From an uncultured Pelagibacteraceae bacterium (lineage in GTDB: Bacteria; Pseudomonadota; Alphaproteobacteria; Pelagibacterales; Pelagibacteraceae), in NCBI GenBank assembly GCA_902561015.1, contig CACENB010000003.1, positions 1 through 64,000 on the forward strand: 64,000 nucleotides of DNA, in the 5' to 3' direction. A model generated the notes under the pieces. The model worked only from the letters and a program-made list of their open reading frames with translations, was not told where the DNA came from and made no database searches. The stretch's first letter is position 1. The number at the start of each line of letters is the position of its first letter. Both the position numbers and the translations under genes were made by a program. This document shows, piece by piece, positions 10,831 to 21,159 of the stretch.

Positions 10831-12333
10831 TTGATATTACATAAAGTAAAAGTTTATCCATCCAAAATTCACTTACCTAAAAAAAAACAACTTGCTTGGA
10901 AAATTGCTGAAATAGCTAGTGATAATGTAAAATTAAATAAAGATGCCATAGAAATGGTTATAAACAGAATAATTGATAATGCATCTGTTGCAATCGCATC
11001 TCTAAACAGAAAACCTGTAGTTTCATCTAGAGAAATGGCTTTAAAACATTCTAGAAAAAATGGTGCTACACTCTTTGGTCTTAATAAAAAATTAAAATTT
11101 GATTGTGAATGGGCAGCATGGTCAAATGGAACAGCCGTTAGAGAGCTTGATTTCCATGATACTTTTTTAGCTGCAGATTACAGTCATCCTGGTGATAACA
11201 TTCCTCCATTGATAAGTGTGGCACAACAAAATAAAAAAAGTGGATTAGACCTTTTGAGAGGAGTCATTACCGCTTATGAAGTACAAGTTAATTTAGTTAA
11301 AGGAATATGTTTGCATAAACACAAAGTTGATCATATTGCACATTTAGGACCTAGTGTTGCTGCAGGAATAGGATCGATGCTCAAATTAAACACTGAAACA
11401 ATTTATCAGGCTGTTCAACAAGCTTTACATACAACTATTTCTACAAGACAATCTAGAAAAGGTGAAATATCAAGTTGGAAAGCTTATGCACCAGCTCATG
11501 CTGGTAAACTAGCAATAGAAGCTGTAGACAGAGTTATGCGGGGAGAAGGTGCTCCAAGTCCAATTTACGAAGGTGAAGATAGTGTGATCGCCAGAATACT
11601 AAATGGTAAAAAAGCATTATATAAAGTTCCACTTCCAAAAAAAGGTGAGGCTAAAAAAGCAATACTTGAAACTTACACAAAAGAATATTCAGCTGAATAC
11701 CAATCACAGGCATTAATTGATTTAGCAAAAAAGTTAAAAAAGAAAATTCAAAACTTAAATCAAATAAAAAAAATTGATATTTATACAAGTCATCATACTC
11801 ATTATGTAATTGGAACTGGTGCAAATGATCCACAAAAAATGGACCCCAATGCTAGTAGAGAAACTTTAGATCATTCAATAATGTATATTTTTGCTGTTGC
11901 TTTAGAGGACGGAAACTGGCACCACATAAGATCTTACACAAAATCCAGGGCTAAGAAAAAAAGCACAATAAAAATTTGGAGATCTATAAAAACTCATGAA
12001 GATAAAAAATGGACTAAAAAATACCATAATTCAGATCCTAGGAAAAAGGCTTTTGGTGCAAAAGTAGTAATTTCTTTAAAAAATGGTAAAAAAATTTCAG
12101 AACAACAAGATATAGCTGATGCCCATCCTTATGGATCAAGACCTTTTAAAAGAAAGAATTATATAAACAAATTTTTAACTTTAACTGAAAACTTAATTGA
12201 CAAAAAAGAGAGTGACAGATTTTTAAAAGTAGTCCAAAATTTGAAAAAATTAAAACCGGGTCAATTAGATAATTTAAATATAGAAGTGAAAAAAAATAAA
12301 ATAAAGAGAAACTTAAAAAAAGGGATTTTTTAA
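10831..12333 (+). CDS. prpD: 2-methylcitrate dehydratase, MmgE/PrpD family (TTG start)
   Basis: ORF 500 aa; [41 protein letters not shown]; followed by prpB and prpC with overlapping stop/start. Confidence 0.9.
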   Translation: MILHKVKVYPSKIHLPKKKQLAWKIAEIASDNVKLNKDAIEMVINRIIDNASVAIASLNRKPVVSSREMALKHSRKNGATLFGLNKKLKFDCEWAAWSNGTAVRELDFHDTFLAADYSHPGDNIPPLISVAQQNKKSGLDLLRGVITAYEVQVNLVKGICLHKHKVDHIAHLGPSVAAGIGSMLKLNTETIYQAVQQALHTTISTRQSRKGEISSWKAYAPAHAGKLAIEAVDRVMRGEGAPSPIYEGEDSVIARILNGKKALYKVPLPKKGEAKKAILETYTKEYSAEYQSQALIDLAKKLKKKIQNLNQIKKIDIYTSHHTHYVIGTGANDPQKMDPNASRETLDHSIMYIFAVALEDGNWHHIRSYTKSRAKKKSTIKIWRSIKTHEDKKWTKKYHNSDPRKKAFGAKVVISLKNGKKISEQQDIADAHPYGSRPFKRKNYINKFLTLTENLIDKKESDRFLKVVQNLKKLKPGQLDNLNIEVKKNKIKRNLKKGIF

Positions 12334-13229
12334 TGCATTTTGTTGAGAAAGAACCAAAACAAAAAAGAGAAGATTTCGATAAGAAATTAAAATCAAATAA
12401 AATTTTAAGGGTTCCTGGTGCTTATAATCCTTTGACAGCAAAACTTATCGAAGAAATTGGTTATGATGCAGTTTATGTTTCGGGTGGTGTTATGGCCAAT
12501 GATCTTGGTTTTCCTGATATTGGATTAACAACATTGCAAGATGTAAGTACAAGATCATATTTAATATCTAGAGTTACAAATCTTCCAACGATTGTTGATA
12601 TAGATACTGGTTTTAAATCTTGTAAAGAGACAATAGAAACTTTTGAGGAATTTGGAATTTCAGCTGTACATCTTGAAGATCAGATTGAAAGAAAAAGATG
12701 TGGTCATCTAGATAATAAAGAGCTGATATCTACGGATGCTATGGTTAAAAAAATTAAAGAGTGTGTTTCGGCTAGAAAAGATAAAAATTTTAAGATTATA
12801 GCTAGGTCAGATGCAAAAAGTGTAGAAGGAATAGATAAAACGATTGATAGATGTAAAGCTTACGTCGATGCTGGAGCAGAAATTATTTTTCCAGAAGCTT
12901 TACATGATGAAAAAGATTTTGAAAAAGTAAGAAAAGAGCTTTCGTGTTATTTACTAGCAAACATGACTGAATTTGGAAAAACAAAATTGTTCAATTTTAA
13001 AGAATTAGAAGCTTTTGGTTATAATATAGTTATCTATCCAGTCACAACTCAAAGATTAGCTATGAAAAACGTAGAAGATGGATTAAGAGACATTTATGCA
13101 AATGGACATCAAAACAATATTATAGATAAGATGCAATCAAGAAAAAGGTTATATGAGCTTGTGGATTATGAAAAATATAATAGTTTAGACGAGACTATTT
13201 ATAATTTTAATACTGATGGACATGAATAA
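12333..13229 (+). CDS. prpB: methylisocitrate lyase / isocitrate lyase-PEP mutase family
   Basis: ORF 298 aa; PGAYNPLTAKLIEEIGYDAVYVSGG, DIDTGF, HLEDQIERKRCGHLDNKEL; between prpD and prpC. Confidence 0.92.
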   Translation: MHFVEKEPKQKREDFDKKLKSNKILRVPGAYNPLTAKLIEEIGYDAVYVSGGVMANDLGFPDIGLTTLQDVSTRSYLISRVTNLPTIVDIDTGFKSCKETIETFEEFGISAVHLEDQIERKRCGHLDNKELISTDAMVKKIKECVSARKDKNFKIIARSDAKSVEGIDKTIDRCKAYVDAGAEIIFPEALHDEKDFEKVRKELSCYLLANMTEFGKTKLFNFKELEAFGYNIVIYPVTTQRLAMKNVEDGLRDIYANGHQNNIIDKMQSRKRLYELVDYEKYNSLDETIYNFNTDGHE

Positions 13230-14353
13230 TGAGTGATGACATAAAAAAAGGCTTACTTGGAATAGTCGTTGATGAAACAGAAGTTTCAAAAGTTATGCCT
13301 GAGATAAATTCTCTTACATATAGGGGTTATGCAGCTCAAGATTTATGTGAATATTGTAAATTTGAAGAAGTCGCATTCTTAATTTTAAATAAAGATTTGC
13401 CAAACTCAATAGAGTTAAAAAAGTTTGAAAAGGAGGAGAGAAATAATAGGGATCTCTCTAAAGATCTATATTCATTCATTAAAAAAATGCCGAAAAAATC
13501 CCATCCAATGGATGTAGCTAGAACTGCGGTCAGCATAATGGGTTTAGAAGATAAAGAGACAACAAACTCTTCACCTGAAGCAAACATGAGAAAAGCTGTA
13601 AGAATTTTGGCAAAAACGCCAACTGCTTTAGCTGCATTTTATAGAGTAAGAAAAGGTAAAAATATCATTAAACCTAAAAAAAATTTAAACATGTCAGAGA
13701 ATTTTTTTCATATGTGCTTTGGCAAAGTTCCTCAAAAAGAAATTGTAAAAGCTTTTGATGTCTCTCTAATCTTATATGCTGAACATAGTTTTAATGTTTC
13801 AACATTCACTGCAAGAACTATAACAAGTAGTTTATCTGATATACACGGAGCTATTACTGGCGCAATAGCAAGCTTAAAGGGTCCCCTTCACGGTGGGGCC
13901 AATGAAGAAGTTATGCATATGATGAATAAAATAAAAGACCCAAAAAATGCCTTAAAATGGATAAACAATGCTTTAGCAAATAAAGAAGTGGTTATGGGGT
14001 TTGGTCATAGAGTTTATAAATCTGGTGACTCGAGAGTGCCTACGATGAGGAAATATTTTGCTAAAGTTGCAAAGATAAAAAAAGATAAAAAATTTGAAAA
14101 AATCTACGACATTGTTGAGAAAGTTATGATTGATAAAAAAAACATACATCCTAATGTGGATTATCCCACTGGACCCACTTATCATTTAATGGGTTTTGAT
14201 ACAGATTTTTTTACACCAATATTTGTTATTTCAAGAATTACAGGATGGTCGGCACATATAATGGAACAACATGCTGCAAATAAACTAATTAGACCTTTAG
14301 CGAGCTACAAAGGCAATAAACATAGAAAAGTTCTACAATTAAATCAAAGATAA
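13229..14353 (+). CDS. prpC: 2-methylcitrate synthase / citrate synthase family
   Basis: ORF 374 aa; LTYRGYAAQDL, AEHSFNVSTFTAR, GPLHGGANEEVM, GFGHRVYKSGDSR. Confidence 0.92.
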   Translation: MSDDIKKGLLGIVVDETEVSKVMPEINSLTYRGYAAQDLCEYCKFEEVAFLILNKDLPNSIELKKFEKEERNNRDLSKDLYSFIKKMPKKSHPMDVARTAVSIMGLEDKETTNSSPEANMRKAVRILAKTPTALAAFYRVRKGKNIIKPKKNLNMSENFFHMCFGKVPQKEIVKAFDVSLILYAEHSFNVSTFTARTITSSLSDIHGAITGAIASLKGPLHGGANEEVMHMMNKIKDPKNALKWINNALANKEVVMGFGHRVYKSGDSRVPTMRKYFAKVAKIKKDKKFEKIYDIVEKVMIDKKNIHPNVDYPTGPTYHLMGFDTDFFTPIFVISRITGWSAHIMEQHAANKLIRPLASYKGNKHRKVLQLNQR

Positions 14354-14362
14354 ATATTTTAT

Positions 14363-15064
14363 CTAAGTCCAAAATTCACTACAAACAACCCTTTTTGATT
14401 TATGAACTGTATTGTTATAAGTTTTAATAATTTCAACTTTTTTAAAAATTTTTAAAAAATAGTCAGCTCTAATTGTGTCAAAAATAATTTTTGTATCTGA
14501 TTTTGAAACTTTTCTTAAGTAATCTTTATATAAATTGAAATCGTAATGATAATCTAAAGAAAACAATGAGATAATTATATCAAATTCTTTATCTGGCAAT
14601 TTATCGTTATCAAAATCATAAATATCTATTTGATTTTCATTCATATCATTCATTTTTAAAAAATCTTTTTGTAAATTCAGATCATTGTAGGCTTCTTTGT
14701 TTTCCATACCACCCCAGCCATATTTTACTTTTTTTGAAACATAATTTTTCTCTATGAAATGATATTCGTTATTTTTAAATTTTTGATTGATTATCAGTTC
14801 TAATCCTCCTACCCCACCACCAATGCTAAGAAAAATTTTGTCATTTGAGTCAATAAATCTCTCTATAATTGAAAATTCATCGGCCATTATTTGATAATAT
14901 TTTTCTCTTATTATTTTAGGATCCAAAAAAAATCTTGTGATAAAGTTTGAAAAAAAATACCTGCCAAATAACTTTCTTATTTTTGCTAAAAAGGGACTTA
15001 ATAGTTCTATTCTTTGTAGAACAATTAATCTTGCAGCTTTTTTTGGTAAGTTAAAATTTCCCAT
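14363..15064 (-). CDS. putative methyltransferase-like protein
   Basis: ORF 233 aa; FLSIGGGVGGLELIIN glycine-rich motif, FDIIISLFSLDYHYDF. Confidence 0.55.
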   Translation of the reverse strand: MGNFNLPKKAARLIVLQRIELLSPFLAKIRKLFGRYFFSNFITRFFLDPKIIREKYYQIMADEFSIIERFIDSNDKIFLSIGGGVGGLELIINQKFKNNEYHFIEKNYVSKKVKYGWGGMENKEAYNDLNLQKDFLKMNDMNENQIDIYDFDNDKLPDKEFDIIISLFSLDYHYDFNLYKDYLRKVSKSDTKIIFDTIRADYFLKIFKKVEIIKTYNNTVHKSKRVVCSEFWT

Positions 15065-15100
15065 AATAAATTTGAAATATGTTTTTGGATCAAAAAATAT

Positions 15101-15349
15101 TTATTTAAGAATTTCTTTTTTAAAAAGAGAAATACCATTATCAATTTTATTTTTATAAGACTCTTCAAAGCTTTTCAATTGCCAGCCTGTAAGCCTACTT
15201 TTTATTTTGAGAATATTTTCTTTTTTCCACTCATCAGTAGTCTCGTTGAGTTTCCAATTTCTTTTTTCCTCATTGGTTCTTCCGCAACCATAACAGTAAC
15301 CTGTAACGGGATCTGTCCTACATATACTTATACAAGGCGAAACGATCAT
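15101..15349 (-). CDS. DUF1289 domain protein (Cys motif)
   Basis: ORF 82 aa; SPCISICRTDPVTGYCYGCGRTNEE pattern typical of DUF1289. Confidence 0.85.
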   Translation of the reverse strand: MIVSPCISICRTDPVTGYCYGCGRTNEEKRNWKLNETTDEWKKENILKIKSRLTGWQLKSFEESYKNKIDNGISLFKKEILK

Positions 15350-15400
15350 CTAATCATATTAGATAATTTACAATCTACTATCTAGTCCTTTATATAGAAA

Positions 15401-16417
15401 TTAACTAAAAGCCTCGACCCAAGTTCCTTGCGTTGATGCTTTAGAATACTCTGTAGCACGACCTTCAAAGAAGTTCATGTGCTCAACGGCATTAAGCATT
15501 GTGTCAAGCCATCCAAGTGGATTTTTTTCTACATCATAAATTGGCTCTAATCCTAATTGAACCAATCTTCTATTTCCAATAAATCTGATGTAATCCTTAA
15601 CCTCTTGCGCAGTTAAACCTTCCATTGGACCCATTTCAAAAGCTAAATCTATAAAAGCATCTTCATGCTCAACAATTGTTCTGCAAGCCTCGTAAAGTTC
15701 TTTTTTAAGTTTTGGTGTCCAAATTTCTGGATTCTCTTTTATAAATTCTTTAAAGATTCTAATCATTGAGTTGCAATGAAGAGTTTCATCTCTAACAGAC
15801 CAAGTTACTATCTGTCCCATTCCTTTCAATTTGTTATGTCTTGGAAAATTTAAAAGAATTGCGAAACTAGCAAATAACTGCAAACCTTCTGTGAAAGCAC
15901 TAAAAACTGCAACTGTCTTTGCAATGTCCTCTTTCGAATTTACGTTAAAACCTTGCATGTAATCATATTTATCTTTCATCTCCTTGTACTTCATAAAAGC
16001 TGAGTATTCTGACTCAGGCATGCCGATTGTATCTAATAAGTGTGAATATGCAGCAACATGAACTGTTTCCATCGCTGCAAAAGCTGTCATCATCATTAAT
16101 ACTTCTGTTGGTTTAAATACTGTTGTGTAGTGTCTTAAGTAACAGTTGTTAACTTCAACATCCGCTTGAGTAAAAAATCTAAATATTTGAGTAACTAAAT
16201 TTTTTTCAGGTTGTGACAAATTTTTTTGCCAATCTCTTACATCATCACCAAGTGGTACTTCTTCTGGTAACCAGTGAATTCTTTGTTGAGTTAACCATGC
16301 ATCATAACACCATGGATATCTAAATGGTTTGTATACGGGGTTTTCAACTAATAAACCCATTTTTTTTGGCTGAATAATTTCTTTTTTCTCCGTCTTAGTT
16401 TTTTCTGCTACTGACAT
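15401..16417 (-). CDS. nrdB: ribonucleoside-diphosphate reductase beta subunit
   Basis: ORF 341 aa (track start 16426; MSVAEK start at 16417 preferred); W(...)EEVPLGDDVRDWQ, METVHVAAYSHLLDT, RDETLHCNSM. Confidence 0.95.
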   Translation of the reverse strand: MSVAEKTKTEKKEIIQPKKMGLLVENPVYKPFRYPWCYDAWLTQQRIHWLPEEVPLGDDVRDWQKNLSQPEKNLVTQIFRFFTQADVEVNNCYLRHYTTVFKPTEVLMMMTAFAAMETVHVAAYSHLLDTIGMPESEYSAFMKYKEMKDKYDYMQGFNVNSKEDIAKTVAVFSAFTEGLQLFASFAILLNFPRHNKLKGMGQIVTWSVRDETLHCNSMIRIFKEFIKENPEIWTPKLKKELYEACRTIVEHEDAFIDLAFEMGPMEGLTAQEVKDYIRFIGNRRLVQLGLEPIYDVEKNPLGWLDTMLNAVEHMNFFEGRATEYSKASTQGTWVEAFS

Positions 16418-18348
16418 GATAAACACTCCTCATATTCTGGTTGTTCGTTAGATTGTTGTTTTTTTGATTTATATACATTAGCTGTAATATCAGTAGAGTT
16501 AGCATTATTGATATTTTCAGCTCTTTGAATTGATTTCGATCTACAATAATAAAGGCTTTTAAGACCCTTTTTCCATGCATCGAAATGAATTCTATGTAAT
16601 TCTTTTTTATGAACATCTGCTGGCAAAAATAAATTAACTGACTGGGCTTGAGAGATATATGGAGTTCGATCTCCGCTTAATTCAATAATCCATTTTTGAT
16701 TTAACTCAAATGCAGTTTTAAAAACATCTTTTTCAAGATCAGTTAAAAAATCTAGATGAGAAACTGAACCTTGGTTGGTAGTAATTGTTGACCAAGTTTC
16801 ATCATCATTTTTACCGTGGCTTTCAAGTATTTCTTCAAGATATCTATTTCTGACATTAAAAGAACCTGACAAAGTTTTGTGTGTATAACTATTAGCAGCA
16901 ATTGGTTCAACCCCTGGTGAGGCTCCTCCACAAATAATTGAAATTGATGCGGTTGGAGCTATTGCAGTTTTATTTGAAAATCTTTCCATGTAACCATACT
17001 CAGCTGCATCTGGACAAGCACCTCTTTCTTCTGCCAAATCTTTTGAAGCTTGATTGACTTGTTCATCAATTTGTTTGAATATTTTTTTATTCCAAGATTT
17101 TGCCATTACAGACTCAAGCGGAATTCTTTTCTTTTGTAAGAAAGAATGAAAACCCATTACACCAAGTCCGACACTTCTCTCTCTTTCTGCAGAATATTTA
17201 GCATCTTTAAATTGATCTGGAGCTTTATTAATAAAATCAGATAAAACGTTATCTAAAAATCTCATCACATCTGTAATCATATTTGGATCGTCTTTCCACT
17301 CATCATATTTTTCTAAATTTAATGATGATAAACAACAAACAGCTGTTCTGTCTCTTCCATCTTTATCGATACCTGTTGGTAAAGTTATTTCACTGCAAAG
17401 ATTGGATGTTTTGACTGTTAAGTTTGCAAGTTTATGATGTTGCGGGATTTGTCTGTTGACTGTGTCGATGTAAATAATATAAGGCTCTCCAGTTTCAATT
17501 CGAGCTGTTAATAATCTTATCCATAAATTTCTTGCTGAAATTGTTTGTTGAATGGATCCATCAGCTGGACTTTTCAATGCCCATTCTTCATCATTTTCAA
17601 CCGCTCTCATAAATGCATCTGTAACCAAAACGCCATGATGTAAATTAAGAGCTTTTCTATTTGGATCACCACCAGTTGGTCTTCTCATTTCCATAAATTC
17701 CTCAATCTCAGGATGATCAATTGGAAGATAACATGCTGCAGATCCTCTTCTTAATGAGCCTTGACTTATTGCCATAGTTAAAGAGTCCATAACTTTTATG
17801 AAAGGAATAATTCCGGAAGTTTTTCCTACTTTACCAATTTTTTCTCCGATAGATCTTAAGTTTCCCCAGTAACTACCTATACCACCACCTTTTGCGGCTA
17901 ACCAAACATTCTCACTCCAAAGATCAAGTATACCTCCTAAACTATCAGAAGCTTCATTCAGAAAACAAGAAATAGGTAAACCTCTTTTTGTCCCACCATT
18001 CGATAAAACTGGTGTTGCTGGCATAAACCATAATTTACTTATGTAGTTATAAATTCTTTGAGCATGCAAATTATCATCTGCATAAGTGCTAGCAACTCTT
18101 GCAAATAAATCTTGAAAAGATTCATTGTGGCCAAGATATCTATCTTTTAAAGTTGCTTTTCCAAAATCAGTTAAATTTGAATCTCTGGATCGGTCAATTT
18201 TGATTATGATGCCTCTATCATTTTGAAAAAGTTCAGTTTCATTGTTGAGCGAGAATAAATCAGGCCTGTTATCATTTTCGACTTTTTCAACCTTGGGGTT
18301 ATATTCAGAGACAGCTTTCTTAATTGCTAGCGATACTATTTTATTCAT
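16408..18348 (-). CDS. nrdA: ribonucleoside-diphosphate reductase alpha subunit
   Basis: ORF 646 aa; MPATPVLSNGGT, GGGIGSYWGNLRSIG, SNLCSEITLP, GLGVMGFHSFLQ, C-terminal ECLSCQ. Confidence 0.96.
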   Translation of the reverse strand: MNKIVSLAIKKAVSEYNPKVEKVENDNRPDLFSLNNETELFQNDRGIIIKIDRSRDSNLTDFGKATLKDRYLGHNESFQDLFARVASTYADDNLHAQRIYNYISKLWFMPATPVLSNGGTKRGLPISCFLNEASDSLGGILDLWSENVWLAAKGGGIGSYWGNLRSIGEKIGKVGKTSGIIPFIKVMDSLTMAISQGSLRRGSAACYLPIDHPEIEEFMEMRRPTGGDPNRKALNLHHGVLVTDAFMRAVENDEEWALKSPADGSIQQTISARNLWIRLLTARIETGEPYIIYIDTVNRQIPQHHKLANLTVKTSNLCSEITLPTGIDKDGRDRTAVCCLSSLNLEKYDEWKDDPNMITDVMRFLDNVLSDFINKAPDQFKDAKYSAERERSVGLGVMGFHSFLQKKRIPLESVMAKSWNKKIFKQIDEQVNQASKDLAEERGACPDAAEYGYMERFSNKTAIAPTASISIICGGASPGVEPIAANSYTHKTLSGSFNVRNRYLEEILESHGKNDDETWSTITTNQGSVSHLDFLTDLEKDVFKTAFELNQKWIIELSGDRTPYISQAQSVNLFLPADVHKKELHRIHFDAWKKGLKSLYYCRSKSIQRAENINNANSTDITANVYKSKKQQSNEQPEYEECLSCQ

Positions 18349-18381
18349 AAATAATGTATTATATTTGTTATTTTAACGAAA

Positions 18382-18428
18382 ACAACTATATGTTGTGTGC
18401 GTTTGGTGTTAATATACTATATAAACAA
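18382..18428. promoter_or_regulatory. putative tandem NrdR boxes upstream of nrdAB
   Basis: acaactatatgttgtg (18382-18397, 5-bp inverted arms acaac/gttgt around tatat) and a weaker tatactatataaacaa (18413-18428); 31 bp apart; 34-80 bp upstream of the nrdA start. Confidence 0.55.
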
Positions 18429-18508
18429 CAAATCAATAGAACATTTATAGAACGTGGCAAAAAAAATATCAATAAAAAAATCCAAAAAAATGTAAGTAAT
18501 TAACAATT

Positions 18509-19962
18509 ATGTCTGAAAATTTAAAAATAAGTCCATACGGGTTTAGAGAATATGATGCCCGATGGTTGTATGAAAAAGATATAAATTTAGAGGGAATGAC
18601 GAATCTTGGAAAAGGATTCGGCTCTCAAATTATAAAACATACAAAAAAAATTAATCCAAGAGTAATAGTGGGTCATGATTATAGATCTTACAGTGAAGGA
18701 ATTAAGAAAGGATTTAAAAAGGGTCTTATTTCAACGGGATGTTATGTGGAAGATGTAGGATTATCATTGTCTCCAATGGTCTACTTTGCTCAATTTAATT
18801 TAAACTCTGATGCGGTTGCAATGATAACTGCCAGCCATAACGAGAATGGTTGGACTGGTGTAAAAATGGGTATTAAAAAGGGATTAACCCATGCACCAGA
18901 TGAGATGAAAGAATTAAAAGAGATTACATTGAATCAAAGTTTTTCGACAGGTAGTGGAAGTGAAAAACAAATAAACAATTTTCAACAAATATATAAAGAC
19001 GATTTAATAAAAAAAAATAAAATTAAAAAAAAGATAAAGGCTGTTGTTGCTTGTGGAAACGGTACTGCAGGTATTTTCGCACCTGATATTTTAAGGGGAA
19101 TAGGTTGTGACGTAATTGAATTAGACTGTAAATTAGACTGGACATTTCCGAAATATAATCCAAATCCAGAAGATCTAGAAATGCTTCACGAAATATCAAA
19201 ATTTGTAAAAGAAAATAATGCCGATATTGGTTTTGGTTTTGATGGTGATGGTGATAGATTAGGAGTGATAGATGATAAAGGAAATGAAATATTTTCAGAC
19301 AAAATTGGCCTTTTAATTGCAAGAAATCTTTCTAACACTCATAAAAATTCTAAATTCATTGTAGATGTCAAATCAACAGGTTTATATTCTAACGACAAAA
19401 TATTAAAAGATAATCAATGCCAAACGATTTATTGGAAGACAGGTCATTCCCATATCAAAAGAAAAGTTCATAATGAGAAAGCGCTAGCCGGTTTTGAGAA
19501 AAGCGGGCATTTCTTTTTTAATCAACCTCTAGGGTATGGATATGATGATGGTATTAACTCAGCTATCCAAGTATGCCACTTACTTGATAACGATAATAGA
19601 AAAATTAGTGAAATAATGGATGAGTTACCAAAAACATTTCAATCACCTACAATGGCTCCATTTTGCAAAGATAATGAAAAATATGAGGTGGTAAATCAGC
19701 TTGTAAAGGAAATCGAAAATATAAAAAATAATAAAACAAAAATCGACCAACAAGAAATAACAGAAATTATTACTGTAAATGGAGTAAGATTTTCATTTAA
19801 TGATGGGTCCTGGGGCTTAATTAGAGCTTCATCAAATAAACCTTCGCTAGTGGTTGTTACTGAGAGCCCAACCTCTGATGAGAGAAAAAAAAGATATTTG
19901 AATTTATTGATAAATTATTACAAAAAACTGGTAAAATTGGAGAATACGACCAAAAAATATAA
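18509..19962 (+). pseudogene. manB: phosphomannomutase/phosphoglucomutase, apparent frameshift near the 3' end (track ORF continues to 20113 in the wrong frame)
   Basis: MITASHNENGWTGVKMG, GFGFDGDGDRLGVID, SNKPSLVVVTESPTSDE. After the A8 run at 19885-19892 the frame switches; one additional A gives KKKIFEFIDKLLQKTGKIGEYDQKI* ending at 19962. It may still be functional if the tract slips or the base is a sequencing error. Confidence 0.8.
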
Positions 19963-20047
19963 TCTTCCTCAAATCTATTTATCAACAACTAATAAATTCA
20001 ATTATTACGAGTTTTGTGTTTTTTTAAGAATCAAATATAGTTTTATT

Positions 20048-20084
20048 AAGGGTGGCAGAGGGAGACTGAAACCACCCTTGCCCC
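20048..20084 (+). ncRNA. candidate GC-rich structured RNA element (8-bp stem aagggtgg/ccaccctt, then gcccc)
   Basis: aagggtggCAGAGGGAGACTGAAAccacccttGCCCC lies about 30 nt before the DUF2061 start codon in a strongly AT-rich background. No T-tract, so not an obvious terminator. Confidence 0.35.
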
Positions 20085-20113
20085 ATCTTTTAAGCAGAAT
20101 TAAATACTGTTAA

Positions 20114-20326
20114 ATGGCAGACAAAAAAATAAGGTCAGTTGCAAAAACTTTTTCTTGGAGATTTCTTATATTTGTATACTGGATGCTGTTTGGATATATT
20201 TTTACAGGTTCTTTTAAAGTTGCGGGAATATTAGGAATTGGATCGATAATACCACTTTTTTTCTATTATTTTCACGAAAGGATTTGGAACAAGATTAAAT
20301 GGGGCACTGATCAAGATAAATTTTAA
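20114..20326 (+). CDS. DUF2061 membrane protein
   Basis: ORF 70 aa; RSVAKTFSWRFLIFVYWMLFGYIFTGSF...ERIWNKIKWG. Confidence 0.8.
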   Translation: MADKKIRSVAKTFSWRFLIFVYWMLFGYIFTGSFKVAGILGIGSIIPLFFYYFHERIWNKIKWGTDQDKF

Positions 20327-21159
20327 CTAATATTCAGATACTCAATAAATGATCTAATAGACACTATAATTAAGAAAGTTCCGAAAATTTTACTCAATAA
20401 TTTTTTATCAATTCGATAAACTGCTTTTGCGCCTATACGAGCCATGACTGTTGTTACTGGTACAAAAACTAGAAAACCCAATAAATTTATGTAACCAATA
20501 CTAAAAGGAGTACTAACATTATCAATTATTTTACCCCCTAAAATCATTGTTATACTACCACTCAAAGCAATCAAAAAACCTATTGCAGCGGCTGTTCCAA
20601 TGGATTTTCTAATATCATAACCAAATGTTCTCATAAAAGGCACCATTAATGAACCACCACCAATTCCAAGAGGCACTGAAATGAAGCCTATTACAATCCC
20701 AGAAATATTTTTTACTAAATCAGAAATCTCTTTTGGATTTTCAAGAAGTTTTTCTCTCAAAAAAATAAAAAATAAACCTACAATAAACGCAAATATAGAA
20801 AAGAATAAAACTAACGCTGCCGTTTTCAAGTTCACAGCTAAAAAAGTTCCAGCAATTACTCCAAATAAAATAAAAATACCAAATGATTTTACCATTTTAA
20901 AATCTACTGCATCATATTCCATATGTGTTTTGGTAGAAATAATAGAAGTTGGAATTATTATTGCTAAGGAAGTACCAACTGACAAATGCATTCTTGTTAT
21001 AATATCAAAATCTAAAACTGTGAAAGCATAGTATAAAGCAGGAACCATAATTATTCCTCCACCAACACCTAGTAAGCCAGCTAAAAAACCTGCGACTGCT
21101 GCAGCAACACCTAAGACAAATAGTAAGTTTATTAATTCACCTAAATCTATTATTTCCAT
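20323..21159 (-). CDS. TauE/SafE family anion (sulfite) exporter
   Basis: ORF 278 aa; multi-TM, FLAGLLGVGGGIIMVPAL and PLGIGGGSLMVPFMRTFGYDIRKSIGTAAAIGF. Confidence 0.88.
   Translation of the reverse strand: MEIIDLGELINLLFVLGVAAAVAGFLAGLLGVGGGIIMVPALYYAFTVLDFDIITRMHLSVGTSLAIIIPTSIISTKTHMEYDAVDFKMVKSFGIFILFGVIAGTFLAVNLKTAALVLFFSIFAFIVGLFFIFLREKLLENPKEISDLVKNISGIVIGFISVPLGIGGGSLMVPFMRTFGYDIRKSIGTAAAIGFLIALSGSITMILGGKIIDNVSTPFSIGYINLLGFLVFVPVTTVMARIGAKAVYRIDKKLLSKIFGTFLIIVSIRSFIEYLNIS

Noticed and set aside
16395-16616. 73-aa minus-strand ORF at the nrdA/nrdB junction
   Set aside because: Alternate frame of the nrdA 3' end; no family resemblance.
18453-18494. Tiny Lys-rich ORF VAKKISIKKSKKM before manB
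   Set aside because: 14 codons in an A-rich leader; expected by chance.
19023-19322. 99-aa minus-strand ORF rich in His/Gln/Leu
   Set aside because: Antisense of the phosphomannomutase DGDGD region; the HHHHQNQNQ composition is a translation artefact.
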